39,262 nucleotides of DNA, taken from assembly GCF_001280005.1 (NCBI RefSeq), contig NZ_LGDW01000471.1:1-39262 (forward strand). Reading direction: 5' to 3'. This DNA comes from Streptomyces sp. NRRL WC-3618 (lineage in GTDB: Bacteria > Actinomycetota > Actinomycetes > Streptomycetales > Streptomycetaceae). The notes beneath the pieces were generated by a model. That model was given only the letters and a program-made list of their open reading frames with translations. It was not told where the DNA came from and made no database searches. Shown here in pieces: positions 31,075 to 38,284 of this stretch. The stretch's first letter is position 1, and the number at the start of each line of letters is the position of its first letter. The position numbers were made by a program, and so were the translations under genes.

Positions 31075-31596
31075 CTACCCCGCGGAGCGCCTCCGCCTCT
31101 TGAACAGCAGCCGCGGCAACCCCGCCGGAACCGCCTCCCGCGTCGTCGCCGACGTAGGCACCGGCGGCGCCGACAGCGAACCCTCCGGCAAGGGCCGCGT
31201 CCCCCCGGCACGCGGCACCAACCGCACCACCCGGCATTCCCGCGCCCACCGCGCCGGCATCGCCTCACCGTCCGGCGCGTTCAACCGCTTCCCCTTGAGC
31301 TCGGCGACCGCCGCCTCCCACTCCGGGGACTCGGCGGCCAGCTCCACGACCGTCGCCGGCCAGGTGACAAGCCGTCCGCCCTTGTCCTTGCTGCGGACGG
31401 TGACCTCCGCCTCCGCCCCCTCGGAGAGCCCCGGCAGCGGCTGCTCGCCGGGACCGTCACCGACCAGAACGGCCGCGCCCTCGTGCCAGACGTGCCACAG
31501 GGCACGGGAGGGGCCGACGGGGCCCTGGACCCAGATGAGCCCGGACTTCTTCGTGGCCTCCTCGACGAGGGCCCGGTCGAGCAGCGTGTCAGTCAT
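31075..31596 (-). CDS. Conserved protein of unknown function, split-barrel-like
   Basis: The 173-residue protein starts MTDTLLDRALVEEATKKSGL. Strand-rich residues 20-110 (GLIWVQGPVGPSRALWHVWHEGAAVLVGDG, EVTVRSKDKGGRLVTWPATVVEL) resemble a pyridoxamine-phosphate-oxidase-like split barrel, followed by a helix (ESPEWEAAVAELKGKRL) and a basic Pro-rich tail ending FKRRRRSAG. No flavin-binding residues can be named with confidence. TACGCT (31609-31604, minus) lies seven bases before the ATG, so the gene is probably leaderless, with its promoter overlapping the corA stop region. The downstream direction converges on the lipoprotein gene. Confidence 0.7.
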   Translation of the reverse strand: MTDTLLDRALVEEATKKSGLIWVQGPVGPSRALWHVWHEGAAVLVGDGPGEQPLPGLSEGAEAEVTVRSKDKGGRLVTWPATVVELAAESPEWEAAVAELKGKRLNAPDGEAMPARWARECRVVRLVPRAGGTRPLPEGSLSAPPVPTSATTREAVPAGLPRLLFKRRRRSAG

Positions 31597-31603
31597 GGAC
31601 AGA

Positions 31604-31609
31604 AGCGTA
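31604..31609 (-). promoter_or_regulatory. -10 element of the split-barrel-like gene (leaderless)
   Basis: Minus-strand TACGCT, seven bases before ATG 31596. It sits in the 14-base gap after the corA stop. Confidence 0.45.
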
Positions 31610-31610
31610 G

Positions 31611-32726
31611 TCACAACCAGCCGTTGCGCTTCAGCGTGCGGTGGATGCCCACACACATGCCGATCATGGCCGTCATGACCACGGGGTAGCCGAACTTCCA
31701 GTGCAGCTCCGGGATGTAGTCGAAGTTCATGCCGTAGACGCCGCACACCATCGTCGGTACGGCGATGATCGCCGCCCAGGACGTGATCTTCCGCATGTCC
31801 TCGTTCTGCGCGACGGACGCCTGGGCGAGGTTGGCCTGGAGGATCGAGTTGAGCAGCTCGTCGAAGCCGATCACCTGCTCCTGGACCCGGGCGAGGTGGT
31901 CGGCGACATCGCGGAAGTACTTCTGGATGTCGGGGTCGATCAGCCGCATCGGGCGCTCGCTCAGCAGCTGCATGGGCCGCAGGAGCGGCGAGACGGCCCG
32001 CTTGAACTCCAGGACCTCGCGCTTGAGCTGGTAGATCCGGCCGGCGTCCGTACCGCGCGGGGTGCCCTTGCGGCCCGGCGAGAACACCTCCGTCTCGACC
32101 TCGTCGATGTCGTCCTGCATGGCGTCCGCGACCGCGACGTAGCCGTCGACGACGTGGTCGGCGATGGCGTGCAGCACGGCGGAGGGGCCCTTGGCGAGCA
32201 GCTCGGGGTCGTCCTGGAGGCGGTGGCGCAGCGCGCGCAGGGAGCCCTGGCCGCCGTGCCGGACGGTGATGAAGAAGTCCCGCCCGGTGAAGCACATCAC
32301 CTCGCCGCTCTCCACGACCTCGCTGGTCGCGGTGAGTTCGGCGTGGTCGACGTAGTGGATGGTCTTGAAGACGGTGAAGAGCGTGTCGTCGTACCGCTCC
32401 AGCTTGGGCCGCTGGTGGGCCTGGATCGCGTCCTCCACGGCGAGCGGGTGGAGCCCGAACTCGCTGGCGATACCGGAGAATTCGGCTTCCGTCGGCTCGT
32501 GCAGCCCGATCCACACGAAGCCGCCGTCACGGCGCACCTTGCGCATCGCCTCGTGCGGTGTGAGCGCCTTCGGCGTCTCGACGCGGGCGCCGTCGCGGTA
32601 GATGGCGCAGTCGACGACGGCGGAGGGGGTCGAGGGGTCGCGGGTGGTGTCGTAGGTGCTGCCGTCCTTGCGCAGGGAGGGACGGGACGGGCGGACCGCG
32701 GCACGCAGGTTGTGGATCATCGACAT
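31611..32726 (-). CDS. corA: CorA-family magnesium/divalent cation channel
   Basis: The 371-residue protein has a large cytoplasmic N-terminal domain with alpha/beta segments (GGFVWIGLHEPTEAEFSGIASEFGLHPLAVEDA) and a long helical stalk (LKREVLEFKRAVSPLLRPMQLL). Two C-terminal membrane helices follow; the first ends with the family hallmark GMN (VCGVYGMNFDYIP), the selectivity filter of the pentamer. ATG 32726 has GGAG nine bases upstream and fits the family N-terminus; the frame runs 33 codons further to 32825, but that part is Arg-rich and unlike CorA. The roughly 430-base region upstream has several hairpins and a short ORF, suggesting leader-based control. Confidence 0.93.
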   Translation of the reverse strand: MSMIHNLRAAVRPSRPSLRKDGSTYDTTRDPSTPSAVVDCAIYRDGARVETPKALTPHEAMRKVRRDGGFVWIGLHEPTEAEFSGIASEFGLHPLAVEDAIQAHQRPKLERYDDTLFTVFKTIHYVDHAELTATSEVVESGEVMCFTGRDFFITVRHGGQGSLRALRHRLQDDPELLAKGPSAVLHAIADHVVDGYVAVADAMQDDIDEVETEVFSPGRKGTPRGTDAGRIYQLKREVLEFKRAVSPLLRPMQLLSERPMRLIDPDIQKYFRDVADHLARVQEQVIGFDELLNSILQANLAQASVAQNEDMRKITSWAAIIAVPTMVCGVYGMNFDYIPELHWKFGYPVVMTAMIGMCVGIHRTLKRNGWL

Positions 32727-32979
32727 TTGGCAGGCTCCTTCGCGACAGGCAACGAAAGACCGCCGACGACGACTGGAACTGCCCGGAATGGGGACGTCCT
32801 GACTGAGGATGTTTGGCACGTCCACAAAGCGGGGAGCACCGCACCGTCGCGGTGGTGAGCTTCGCTGATTCAGAACTGACTGAGATCACATGGATCAGGC
32901 AAAACGAAACCAAGTGCTCTTCCGCGATGACGCGAATGCGAAAGGTGACAGCCAGCGGGAGTAGGCCGGAGCAACTACA

Positions 32980-33027
32980 TCAGCGGGCGGAAGAGCGGGT
33001 GCTACTGCACGGATGACTTCGATCCAT
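32980..33027 (-). CDS. Possible 15-codon leader peptide upstream of corA
   Basis: ATG 33027 follows GGAGGAGG with about ten bases between, and the frame MDRSHPCSSTRSSAR ends in TGA. The start codon sits in the stem of a predicted hairpin (arms CTGCA/TGCAG). It lies about 250 bases before corA in the same direction. It could be a regulatory upstream ORF or chance; no relative is known to me. Confidence 0.25.
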   Translation of the reverse strand: MDRSHPCSSTRSSAR

Positions 33028-33216
33028 TGCAGCCCCACCTCCTCCGGCCGGTCCCTCGTGAGGGACGATCCATTCCCCGTCAAGGGGAGCCCCCTGAGGG
33101 GAACTTCAGCGGTGTCGGGACTCCATCGCGATGCTTCTGCGTGCTGCCCGAACCCGGCCAAGGGTAACAGCCGACGGAACTGTCAAGGTGCTCGTTTGCC
33201 CGTAACTGACGAGTTC

Positions 33217-33222
33217 TATGCT
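33217..33222 (+). promoter_or_regulatory. -10 element of the SUFU-domain gene (leaderless)
   Basis: TATGCT, six bases before the ATG at 33229, without a Shine-Dalgarno. Confidence 0.5.
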
Positions 33223-33228
33223 CGCCGC

Positions 33229-33825
33229 ATGTCTGATGTTCTTCCTCTGGTCGAGGCCCGGCTGCGTACGACGCTGGGCGAACCGGACGCGCGCGCCGCG
33301 GTCACCTTCCTCGGTACGGACCGCGTCGAAGTGCTGCGTTTCCAGGACCGGGACCAGGACGGGGAACTCGTCCGCTACGCCACGCTCGGCATGTCCGCCC
33401 AGCCGATGGCCGACCCCACCGCGGTACTCGCCGACCCGGTGCGGGGCCCGCGCGCCGAACTGCTCATCTCCGTCCGGGCGGGCCTCGCCGACACCGACAA
33501 GGTGCTGCGCCCGCTCGCGATCCTCGCCGCGTCCCCGCAGGTCGAGGGATTGATCGTGGCCCCCGGCGCCTCGCTCGACGTCGGGGAGCCGCTGTGGCCT
33601 GGGGCTCCCTTCACGTCGGTCCTGGTCGCCGAACCGGGAGGCCTGGTCGAGGACCTGGAACTCGACGAGCCCCTGGACCCCGTGCGCTTCCTGCCGCTGC
33701 TCCCGATGACCCCCAACGAGGCCGCCTGGAAACGCGTCCACGGCGCCCAAGCACTCCAGGAACGCTGGCTCACGAACGGGACGGACCTACGGGACCCGGC
33801 CCGCAGGTCCGTCCCGCTGGACTGA
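33229..33825 (+). CDS. Suppressor-of-fused (SUFU) domain protein
   Basis: The 198-residue cytoplasmic protein shows the bacterial SUFU fold pattern: VLRFQDRDQDGELVRYATLGMSAQPM, PRAELLISVRAGL, a helix (TDKVLRPLAILAASPQ), then PGASLDVGEPLWPGAPFTSVLVAEPGG and the typical FLPLLPMTPNEAAWKRVHGAQALQERW. Bacterial SUFU-domain proteins are widespread and often act as immunity proteins in toxin systems, but this one has no toxin neighbour. ATG 33229 is chosen from the -10 box six bases upstream; the longer frame to 33013 crosses the corA leader. Its function is not established. Confidence 0.8.
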   Translation: MSDVLPLVEARLRTTLGEPDARAAVTFLGTDRVEVLRFQDRDQDGELVRYATLGMSAQPMADPTAVLADPVRGPRAELLISVRAGLADTDKVLRPLAILAASPQVEGLIVAPGASLDVGEPLWPGAPFTSVLVAEPGGLVEDLELDEPLDPVRFLPLLPMTPNEAAWKRVHGAQALQERWLTNGTDLRDPARRSVPLD

Positions 33826-33906
33826 CCCTCGCGGCTGGCTCCGTAGTGACCGATGTCACCAACAGGCTTCTGGAGGGCGCCAGTTGGACAGTCGGCCGAC
33901 CGCGTC

Positions 33907-34326
33907 CTAGCTCGCGAAGACGCCGACACCGTCCTCGATCGCGTGCCGTGTCTCCAGCTCCTCGCCCTCGCCCTCCTGCGTGAGCGACTTCCGCCGTACG
34001 ACGACCACCACCGCGCCGAGCACGGCCGTGACCGCCGCGACCACGAACGGCATGTGGATGTCGCTCCACTCCTCGATCTTCGGCGCGAAGTGCGGGGCCG
34101 CGGCCGCCGCGAACCAGCGCACGAAGTTGTACCCGGCGCTCGCCACCGGGCGCGGCGCGCCCGAGACGCCCAGCGCCAGTTCGGTGTAGACGGTCTTGTT
34201 CACGCCGATGAACGCGCCGGACAGGATCGTGCAGGCGACGGCGGTGGTGTGGCTGCCGTAGCCGAGGACCAGTACGTCGACGGCGAGCAGAGCCAGTGAG
34301 CCGCCGAGGAGAGGCGGTCCACGAGT
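33907..34326 (-). pseudogene. C-terminal remnant of an MFS transporter
   Basis: About 140 residues match the end of a major-facilitator efflux protein: PPLLGGSLALLAVDVLVLGYG, ACTILSGAFIGVNKTVYTELALG, RPVASAGYNFVRWFAAAAAP and PFVVAAVTAVLGAVVVVVRR, about four membrane helices. Full-length relatives have about 400 residues and 12 or more helices, so the first two-thirds are missing. The frame can be read further to 34386, but that part translates AT-rich palindromic DNA. The junction at about 34327-34336 passes directly into operator-like palindromes, suggesting a deletion that joined the old promoter region to the gene's 3' end. No start codon with a Shine-Dalgarno remains. Confidence 0.75.
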
Positions 34327-34336
34327 CGCCGGATCG

Positions 34337-34374
34337 TTGGTGCATGCACCTAATAAGTTAGAGTGGCTAATTAG
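34337..34374. promoter_or_regulatory. Palindromic, AT-rich operator-like segment
   Basis: TTGGTGCATGCACCTAA (34337-34353) has a perfect 12-base core GGTGCATGCACC, followed by TAATAAGTTAGAGTGG and the palindrome CTAATTAG (34367-34374). Such boxes are typical of MarR-family-regulated efflux promoters. No regulator gene is adjacent, and the MFS gene it may have controlled is truncated. Confidence 0.5.
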
Positions 34375-34389
34375 TGTGAGACACATGCA

Positions 34390-34415
34390 TTTCCACCTGA
34401 TGGAAAGGGTGGAAA
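34390..34415. repeat. Inverted repeat TTTCCACC/GGTGGAAA
   Basis: TTTCCACC (34390-34397) and GGTGGAAA (34408-34415) are perfectly complementary across ten bases; an alternative pairing TTTCCA/TGGAAA uses the same left arm. It lies about 65 bases before the DUF6758 start and may be an operator. Confidence 0.5.
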
Positions 34416-34479
34416 CGTGTCACTCCGGACGGGTGATCGTCCTTGACGGGAGGGAGGACGGGGAGGACCGTGGGGCTCT

Positions 34480-35121
34480 ATGAGGGGCGAACCCAGTTGC
34501 CCGAAGTGTGGTGGCCGGGTCAGGGCTCCCGGCCTCTTTTCCGACTCCTGGCAGTGCGACGTGCACGGGACGGTGCATCCGCTTCAGCCCGTGATACCGC
34601 CGAGCGTCGAAGCCCTCGACGTCGTGGTGCACCGCACCCAGGTGCCGGTGTGGATGCCGTGGCCGTTGCCGGTCGGCTGGCTGTTCACGGGCGTGGGCTG
34701 CGCGGGCGACGACCGCAGCGGGGGTCGTGCGACGGCGGTGGCCTGTACGGGGCCCGGTCCGCTCGGCGGCATGGGCGAGCTGATCCTGGTCGCGGAGGAA
34801 CTCGGCGTGGGCCTCGGTGCGCGGTACGCGGGCATCGACGGTCCGGACCCGGGGCCGTACATGAACGTCGAGAAGCCGGCCGAGGCGAAGGTGCTGGCGG
34901 CGGGGCGGCCCACTCCGTTGTGGCATGTCGCGGGCGGGCCCGACGACCGTGCGGTGTTCGCGGGTGAGGCGCTCGGGCTGTGGCTGTGGGCCGTGGTGTG
35001 GCCCGAGCAGTCGGGGCTGCTGATGTACGACGAACTGGTGCTGACGGATCTGCGGGACGCGGGGGCCGAGGTGGAGCTGGTGCCGTGCGGCGCGCTGTCG
35101 CCGAGACTGCTTCAGCCGTAG
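34480..35121 (+). CDS. DUF6758 family protein with N-terminal zinc-ribbon-like motif
   Basis: The 213-residue protein starts MRGEPSCPKCGGRVRAPGLF. CPKC at residues 7-10 followed by WQCDVHG gives three cysteines and a His, a likely zinc-binding unit. The remaining sequence is conserved and Gly/Trp-rich (VPVWMPWPLPVGWLFTGVG, GPGPLGGMGELILVAEELGVGLGARYAG, WHVAGGPDDRAVFAGEALGLWLWAVVWPEQSG). I recall the family as DUF6758 in Streptomyces; no function is known. There is no membrane helix of convincing length. GGGGAGGACCG precedes the ATG by some distance, so the start is moderately supported. A hairpin terminator follows. Confidence 0.75.
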   Translation: MRGEPSCPKCGGRVRAPGLFSDSWQCDVHGTVHPLQPVIPPSVEALDVVVHRTQVPVWMPWPLPVGWLFTGVGCAGDDRSGGRATAVACTGPGPLGGMGELILVAEELGVGLGARYAGIDGPDPGPYMNVEKPAEAKVLAAGRPTPLWHVAGGPDDRAVFAGEALGLWLWAVVWPEQSGLLMYDELVLTDLRDAGAEVELVPCGALSPRLLQP

Positions 35122-35161
35122 CGCTCCGCCGGGCTTCGGGGCGCGCGGGTTCGGTCCGTCG

Positions 35162-35186
35162 GGGTGCGCGGGCTGGTCGCGCACCC
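35162..35186 (+). terminator. Hairpin terminator after DUF6758
   Basis: GGGTGCGCG (35162-35170) pairs perfectly with CGCGCACCC (35178-35186) across seven bases. Confidence 0.65.
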
Positions 35187-35251
35187 ACAGGCGGGCTTTC
35201 GTAAGGGTTGCTTGCGAGGTTCAGGTGTGACAGGCCGCTCGTGGCGGCCGT

Positions 35252-35257
35252 TATGCT
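35252..35257 (+). promoter_or_regulatory. -10 element of the PHP-domain gene
   Basis: TATGCT, with GTGACA 19 bases upstream (35227-35232) as a possible -35. The GTG follows 43 bases later, with GGAG at 35289-35292. Confidence 0.4.
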
Positions 35258-35300
35258 TGGCGCGTCTCGCTTGTCCCCGTCGCCGCCTGGAGTCCGCACC

Positions 35301-36158
35301 GTGCGCATCGATCTGCACTGCCACTCCACGGCCTCCGACGGTACGGACACGCCCGCCGAGCTGGTGCGCAACGCCGCCGCGGCCGGGCTCGACGTCGTCG
35401 CGCTCACCGATCACGACACGACCCGTGGGTACGCCGAGGCGATCGCCGCGCTGCCCGCCGGGCTCACGCTGGTCACCGGGGCCGAGCTGTCCTGCCGGCT
35501 CGACGGCATCAGCATGCACATGTTGGCCTACCTGTTCGACCCCGAGGAGCCCGCGCTGTTCGCCGAGCGTGAGCTGGTGCGGGACGACCGGGTGCCGCGG
35601 GCCCGCGCGATGGTGGCCAAGCTCCAGGAGCTGGACGTGCCGATCACCTGGGAGCAGGTCGCGCGGATCGCCGGTGACGGCTCCGTGGGCCGGCCGCACG
35701 TCGCCACCGCGCTGGTCGAGCTGGGCGTCGTACCGACCGTGAACGACGCCTTCACCGGGAGCTGGCTGGCCGACGGCGCCCGGGCCTACGTACCGAAGCA
35801 CGAGACCGACCCCTTCGAGGCGCTGCGGCTGATCAAGGGGGCGGGCGGGGTGGCCGTGTTCGCGCACCCGGCCGCGAGCAAGCGGGGGCGGACGGTGCCG
35901 GAGTCCGTGATCGCGGAGCTGGCCGCCGCCGGGCTCGACGGCATCGAGATCGACCACATGGACCACGAACCGGCGACCAGGGCGCGACTGCGCGGCCTCG
36001 CGACGGAGCTCGGACTGCTGGGCACCGGTTCCTCCGACTACCACGGCAGCCGCAAGACCTGCGTGCTGGGGGAGTACACGACGGACCCCGAGGTGTACGC
36101 CGAGATCACCCGGCGGGCCACCGGCGCGTTCCCGGTGCCGGGGACCGGCGGAGCCTGA
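35301..36158 (+). CDS. PHP-domain phosphoesterase (YciV/RNase AM-like)
   Basis: The 285-residue metal-dependent hydrolase has its PHP motifs in order: RIDLHCHSTASDGTDTP (His6, His8), LTDHDTTRGYAEA, AELSCRLDGISMHMLAYLFDP, FAHPAASKRG and the C-terminal GTGSSDYHGSRK. The pattern fits the TrpH/YciV group, which removes 3'-phosphate from nucleoside 3',5'-bisphosphates and trims RNA from the 5' end. GTG 35301 is chosen from the conserved VRIDLHCH start and a GGAG upstream. A GC-rich palindrome (GAGGCCGCGGCCTC, 36157-36170) overlaps the stop. The exact substrate here is inferred from the family. Confidence 0.85.
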   Translation: MRIDLHCHSTASDGTDTPAELVRNAAAAGLDVVALTDHDTTRGYAEAIAALPAGLTLVTGAELSCRLDGISMHMLAYLFDPEEPALFAERELVRDDRVPRARAMVAKLQELDVPITWEQVARIAGDGSVGRPHVATALVELGVVPTVNDAFTGSWLADGARAYVPKHETDPFEALRLIKGAGGVAVFAHPAASKRGRTVPESVIAELAAAGLDGIEIDHMDHEPATRARLRGLATELGLLGTGSSDYHGSRKTCVLGEYTTDPEVYAEITRRATGAFPVPGTGGA

Positions 36159-36182
36159 GGCCGCGGCCTCCGCCGCACCTTT

Positions 36183-36202
36183 CCCCTCCCCTCCCCTCCC
36201 CT
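36183..36202. repeat. Four tandem CCCCT units
   Basis: Short pyrimidine repeat (CCCCT) x4 between the PHP and marC genes; copy number may vary between strains. Confidence 0.85.
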
Positions 36203-36247
36203 GCGCTTCTTTTGTGCTTCCCGTATCTACGCAAGGCTCGCTCACCC

Positions 36248-36853
36248 ATGTTCGACGTCGCCGTCTTCGGTTCGCTCTTCCTCACCCTCTTCGTGATCAT
36301 GGATCCCCCCGGGATCACCCCGATCTTTCTCGCGCTCACCGCCGGTCGCCCCGCCCGCGTCCAGAAGCGGATGGCGTTCCAGGCGGTCTGTGTGGCCGGC
36401 GGTGTGATCACCGTGTTCGGGTTGCTCGGGCACAAGATCCTGGACTATCTGCACGTCTCCGTGCCGGCCCTGATGATCGTCGGCGGGCTGTTGCTCCTGC
36501 TGATCGCCCTCGACCTGCTCACCGGCAAGACGGACGAACCCAAACAGACCAAGGACGTGAACGTCGCTCTCGTACCGCTCGGCATGCCGCTCCTCGCCGG
36601 GCCCGGTGCGATCGTGTCGGTCATCCTGGCCGTGCAGAAGGCGCACGGCGTGGCCATGCAGGTGTCGGTGTGGGCGGCGATCCTGGCCGTCCACGTCGTG
36701 CTGTGGGTGGTGATGCGGTACTCGCTGCTGATCATCCGCGTCATCAAGGACGGGGGCGTGGTGCTGGTCACCCGCCTCGCGGGGATGATGCTGTCCGCGA
36801 TCGCCGTGCAGCAGATCATCAACGGGATCACCCAGGTGATCCAGCAGAGCTGA
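36248..36853 (+). CDS. MarC family (UPF0056) integral membrane protein
   Basis: The 201-residue protein has six predicted membrane helices: about 5-27 (FGSLFLTLFVIMDPPGITPIFLAL), 44-62, 71-90 (PALMIVGGLLLLLIALDLL), 109-130 (VPLGMPLLAGPGAIVSVIL), 139-160 and 175-195. The duplicated DPPGITPIF and MPLLAGPGAI motifs are the hallmark of MarC. The family's function is unknown; MarC was once linked to antibiotic resistance, but that is not supported. ATG 36248 has no good Shine-Dalgarno nearby. The terminator 36886-36925 follows. Confidence 0.9.
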   Translation: MFDVAVFGSLFLTLFVIMDPPGITPIFLALTAGRPARVQKRMAFQAVCVAGGVITVFGLLGHKILDYLHVSVPALMIVGGLLLLLIALDLLTGKTDEPKQTKDVNVALVPLGMPLLAGPGAIVSVILAVQKAHGVAMQVSVWAAILAVHVVLWVVMRYSLLIIRVIKDGGVVLVTRLAGMMLSAIAVQQIINGITQVIQQS

Positions 36854-36885
36854 CGGTGGCGGCCGAAGAGGACCCCCTGGTAGTG

Positions 36886-36925
36886 CGGAACCCCCGTATG
36901 GCATCGGTGCCGTACGGGGGTTCCG
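36886..36925. terminator. Bidirectional hairpin terminator
   Basis: CGGAACCCCCGTA (36886-36898) pairs perfectly with TACGGGGGTTCCG (36913-36925), with an inner GGCA/TGCC pairing. It lies between the marC and the small minus-strand gene stops. Confidence 0.85.
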
Positions 36926-36968
36926 AAGTCTGCTCGTCGTCCACGAGCGTTGTCCGCGCGTCGGCGCG

Positions 36969-37121
36969 TTACGAGGCCGAGGTGTCGGCCGGGCGGATCC
37001 AGAGGCGCTGCCCGATGGCGGCTGCCTGCTGCACGATCCGGTTGACGGAGGCGGCGTCCACGACCGTACTGTCCACGGGGGTTCCGTCGACGTCGTCGAG
37101 ACGCATGATTTCGAAGCGCAA
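36969..37121 (-). CDS. Small conserved 50-residue protein
   Basis: The frame encodes 50 residues (MRFEIMRLDDVDGTPVDSTV, then VDAASVNRIVQQAAAIGQRL and WIRPADTSAS), too long and regular to be chance: a strand, an Asp-rich loop, a helix and a final strand. TTG 37121 has GGGAGAAG with six bases between GGAG and TTG; ATG 37145 would add eight basic residues but is directly abutted by AGGAGG. I recall similar short proteins in many Streptomyces genomes, without function. It is divergent from the NYN gene across an AT-rich spacer. Confidence 0.7.
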   Translation of the reverse strand: MRFEIMRLDDVDGTPVDSTVVDAASVNRIVQQAAAIGQRLWIRPADTSAS

Positions 37122-37329
37122 GGGCTTCTCCCTTCGTCTGGTCATCCTCCTGAGGAGAACTACTTGGTTACGTACCAGTCAACTACCCGCGTGTTACAAA
37201 CATTCCCTACGCTAAATAAATTTTTCGAACGTCTAACTACCAAGCGGTAAGAGCCGTACTGACGGCGTACGGGAGACTGACCGGGACCGGTTGTGTTCGA
37301 AGCGTGACCGCCGAGACAATGGGAGGCAT
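37122..37329. promoter_or_regulatory. AT-rich divergent promoter region
   Basis: This 208-base spacer is unusually A/T-rich for the window (ACGCTAAATAAATTTTTCG). It contains an imperfect palindrome TGGTTACGTACCA (37165-37177), TACC-AAGC-GGTA (37238-37249), direct repeats AACTACC (37181-37187 and 37235-37241) and a TACGCT -10-like box (37208-37213). GGGAGG (37321-37326) is the Shine-Dalgarno of the NYN gene. Confidence 0.5.
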
Positions 37330-38229
37330 ATGAACAACGACGACCACGCGGAGCTGAGCGCCCGCATCGACCGCACGAACGAACTGCTCCACCGCATGCT
37401 CGCCGAGGTGGCGAAGACACCCTCGACCCATGCGATCTTCGTCGACGCGGGATATCTGTACGCGGCGGCGGGACGGCTCGTCGCCGGAACCGAGGACCGC
37501 CGCTCCTACGAGCTGGACGCGGAAGGCCTCATCGAGGCGCTCATCGACAAGGCTCGCACGATCTTCGCGGACAGCCGGCTGCTGCGGGTCTACTGGTACG
37601 ACGGCGCCCGGCGCCGCATCCACACCATCGAACAGCAGTCCATCGCGGAACTCCCCGATGTGAAGGTCCGCCTGGGCAACCTCAACGCCAACAACCAGCA
37701 GAAAGGCGTCGACTCGCTGATCCGCACCGACCTGGAGTCACTGGCCAGGCACCGTGCGATCAGCGACGCGGCGCTCATCGGCGGCGACGAGGACCTGGTG
37801 TCGGCGGTCGAGGCCGCGCAGGGGTACGGGGCACGCGTCCACCTGTGGGGCATCGAGGCCCCCGAGGGACGCAACCAGGCCGAGCCGCTGCTGTGGGAGG
37901 TCGACAGCCAGCGCACGTTCGACCTCGACTTCTTCAAGCCGTACGTCGTCCGGCGCACGGCCGCGACCTACGAGGCGTCGGGCGGAACGCGGCCCACGCG
38001 CGAGGACGTGCGGTTCGTGGGCGCGCAGATCGCGGCGAAGTGGCTGGCGGCGCGGGGACGCGAGGCGCTGGTCGAACTGCTGCCCGGGCATCCGTATCTG
38101 CCCGGATCCGTCGACCAGGACCTGCTGGTGGAGGCGGAGGGACTGCTGCAGTACTCGCTGCGCCCCCACGCGGAACTGCGGCGGTCGCTGCGGGACGGGT
38201 TCTGGGAGCACCTGCAGACGCAGTACTAG
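37330..38229 (+). CDS. NYN-domain (PIN-like) protein
   Basis: The 299-residue protein has a short coiled coil (ELSARIDRTNELLHRMLAEV), then a NYN/LabA-like nuclease-type domain: AIFVDAGYLYAAAG (Asp39 as first metal ligand), RLLRVYWYDGARRR, QQKGVDSLIRTDLESLARH and ISDAALIGGDEDLVSAVEAAQGYGARVHLWG, giving the usual acidic cluster of PIN-like enzymes. The C-terminal roughly 90 residues (EDVRFVGAQIAAKWLAARG, LPGHPYLPGSVDQDLLVEAEGLLQYSL) form a separate helical domain. GGGAGG four bases upstream fixes ATG 37330. RNA cleavage or RNA binding is the likely role; the target is unknown. Confidence 0.87.
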   Translation: MNNDDHAELSARIDRTNELLHRMLAEVAKTPSTHAIFVDAGYLYAAAGRLVAGTEDRRSYELDAEGLIEALIDKARTIFADSRLLRVYWYDGARRRIHTIEQQSIAELPDVKVRLGNLNANNQQKGVDSLIRTDLESLARHRAISDAALIGGDEDLVSAVEAAQGYGARVHLWGIEAPEGRNQAEPLLWEVDSQRTFDLDFFKPYVVRRTAATYEASGGTRPTREDVRFVGAQIAAKWLAARGREALVELLPGHPYLPGSVDQDLLVEAEGLLQYSLRPHAELRRSLRDGFWEHLQTQY

Positions 38230-38284
38230 GCCATTCCGGTGGATTGACGACCAACTGGAGCTGCTGTCACTGCCGCCGCCGTCG

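Larger units (their letters stand above)
32727..33228. other. Long spacer: structured leader of corA (minus) and promoter of the SUFU gene (plus)
   Basis: On the minus strand, TTGACA (33186-33181) could be the -35 of corA, giving a leader of over 400 bases. It contains the hairpin GTCCCTC/GAGGGAC (33053-33068) and two CCCC/GGGG hairpins (about 33074-33100), a hairpin with arms CTGCA/TGCAG near 33004-33031, and a 15-codon ORF at 32980-33027. On the plus strand, TATGCT (33217-33222) serves the next gene. Confidence 0.45.

Noticed and set aside
32727..32825. 33-residue N-terminal extension of CorA
   Set aside because: It is Arg/Ser-rich and unlike the family; GGAG before ATG 32726 supports the shorter form.
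32950..33060. M-box (Mg2+) riboswitch upstream of corA
   Set aside because: A GGTGGGGCTGC stretch faintly resembles the M-box start, but the conserved core with GACGCC and GGGUCAACAG is absent.
34327..34386. Intact short membrane protein starting MCLTLISHSN
   Set aside because: The first 20 codons translate the palindromic operator DNA and no Shine-Dalgarno is present; the rest is the end of an MFS protein.
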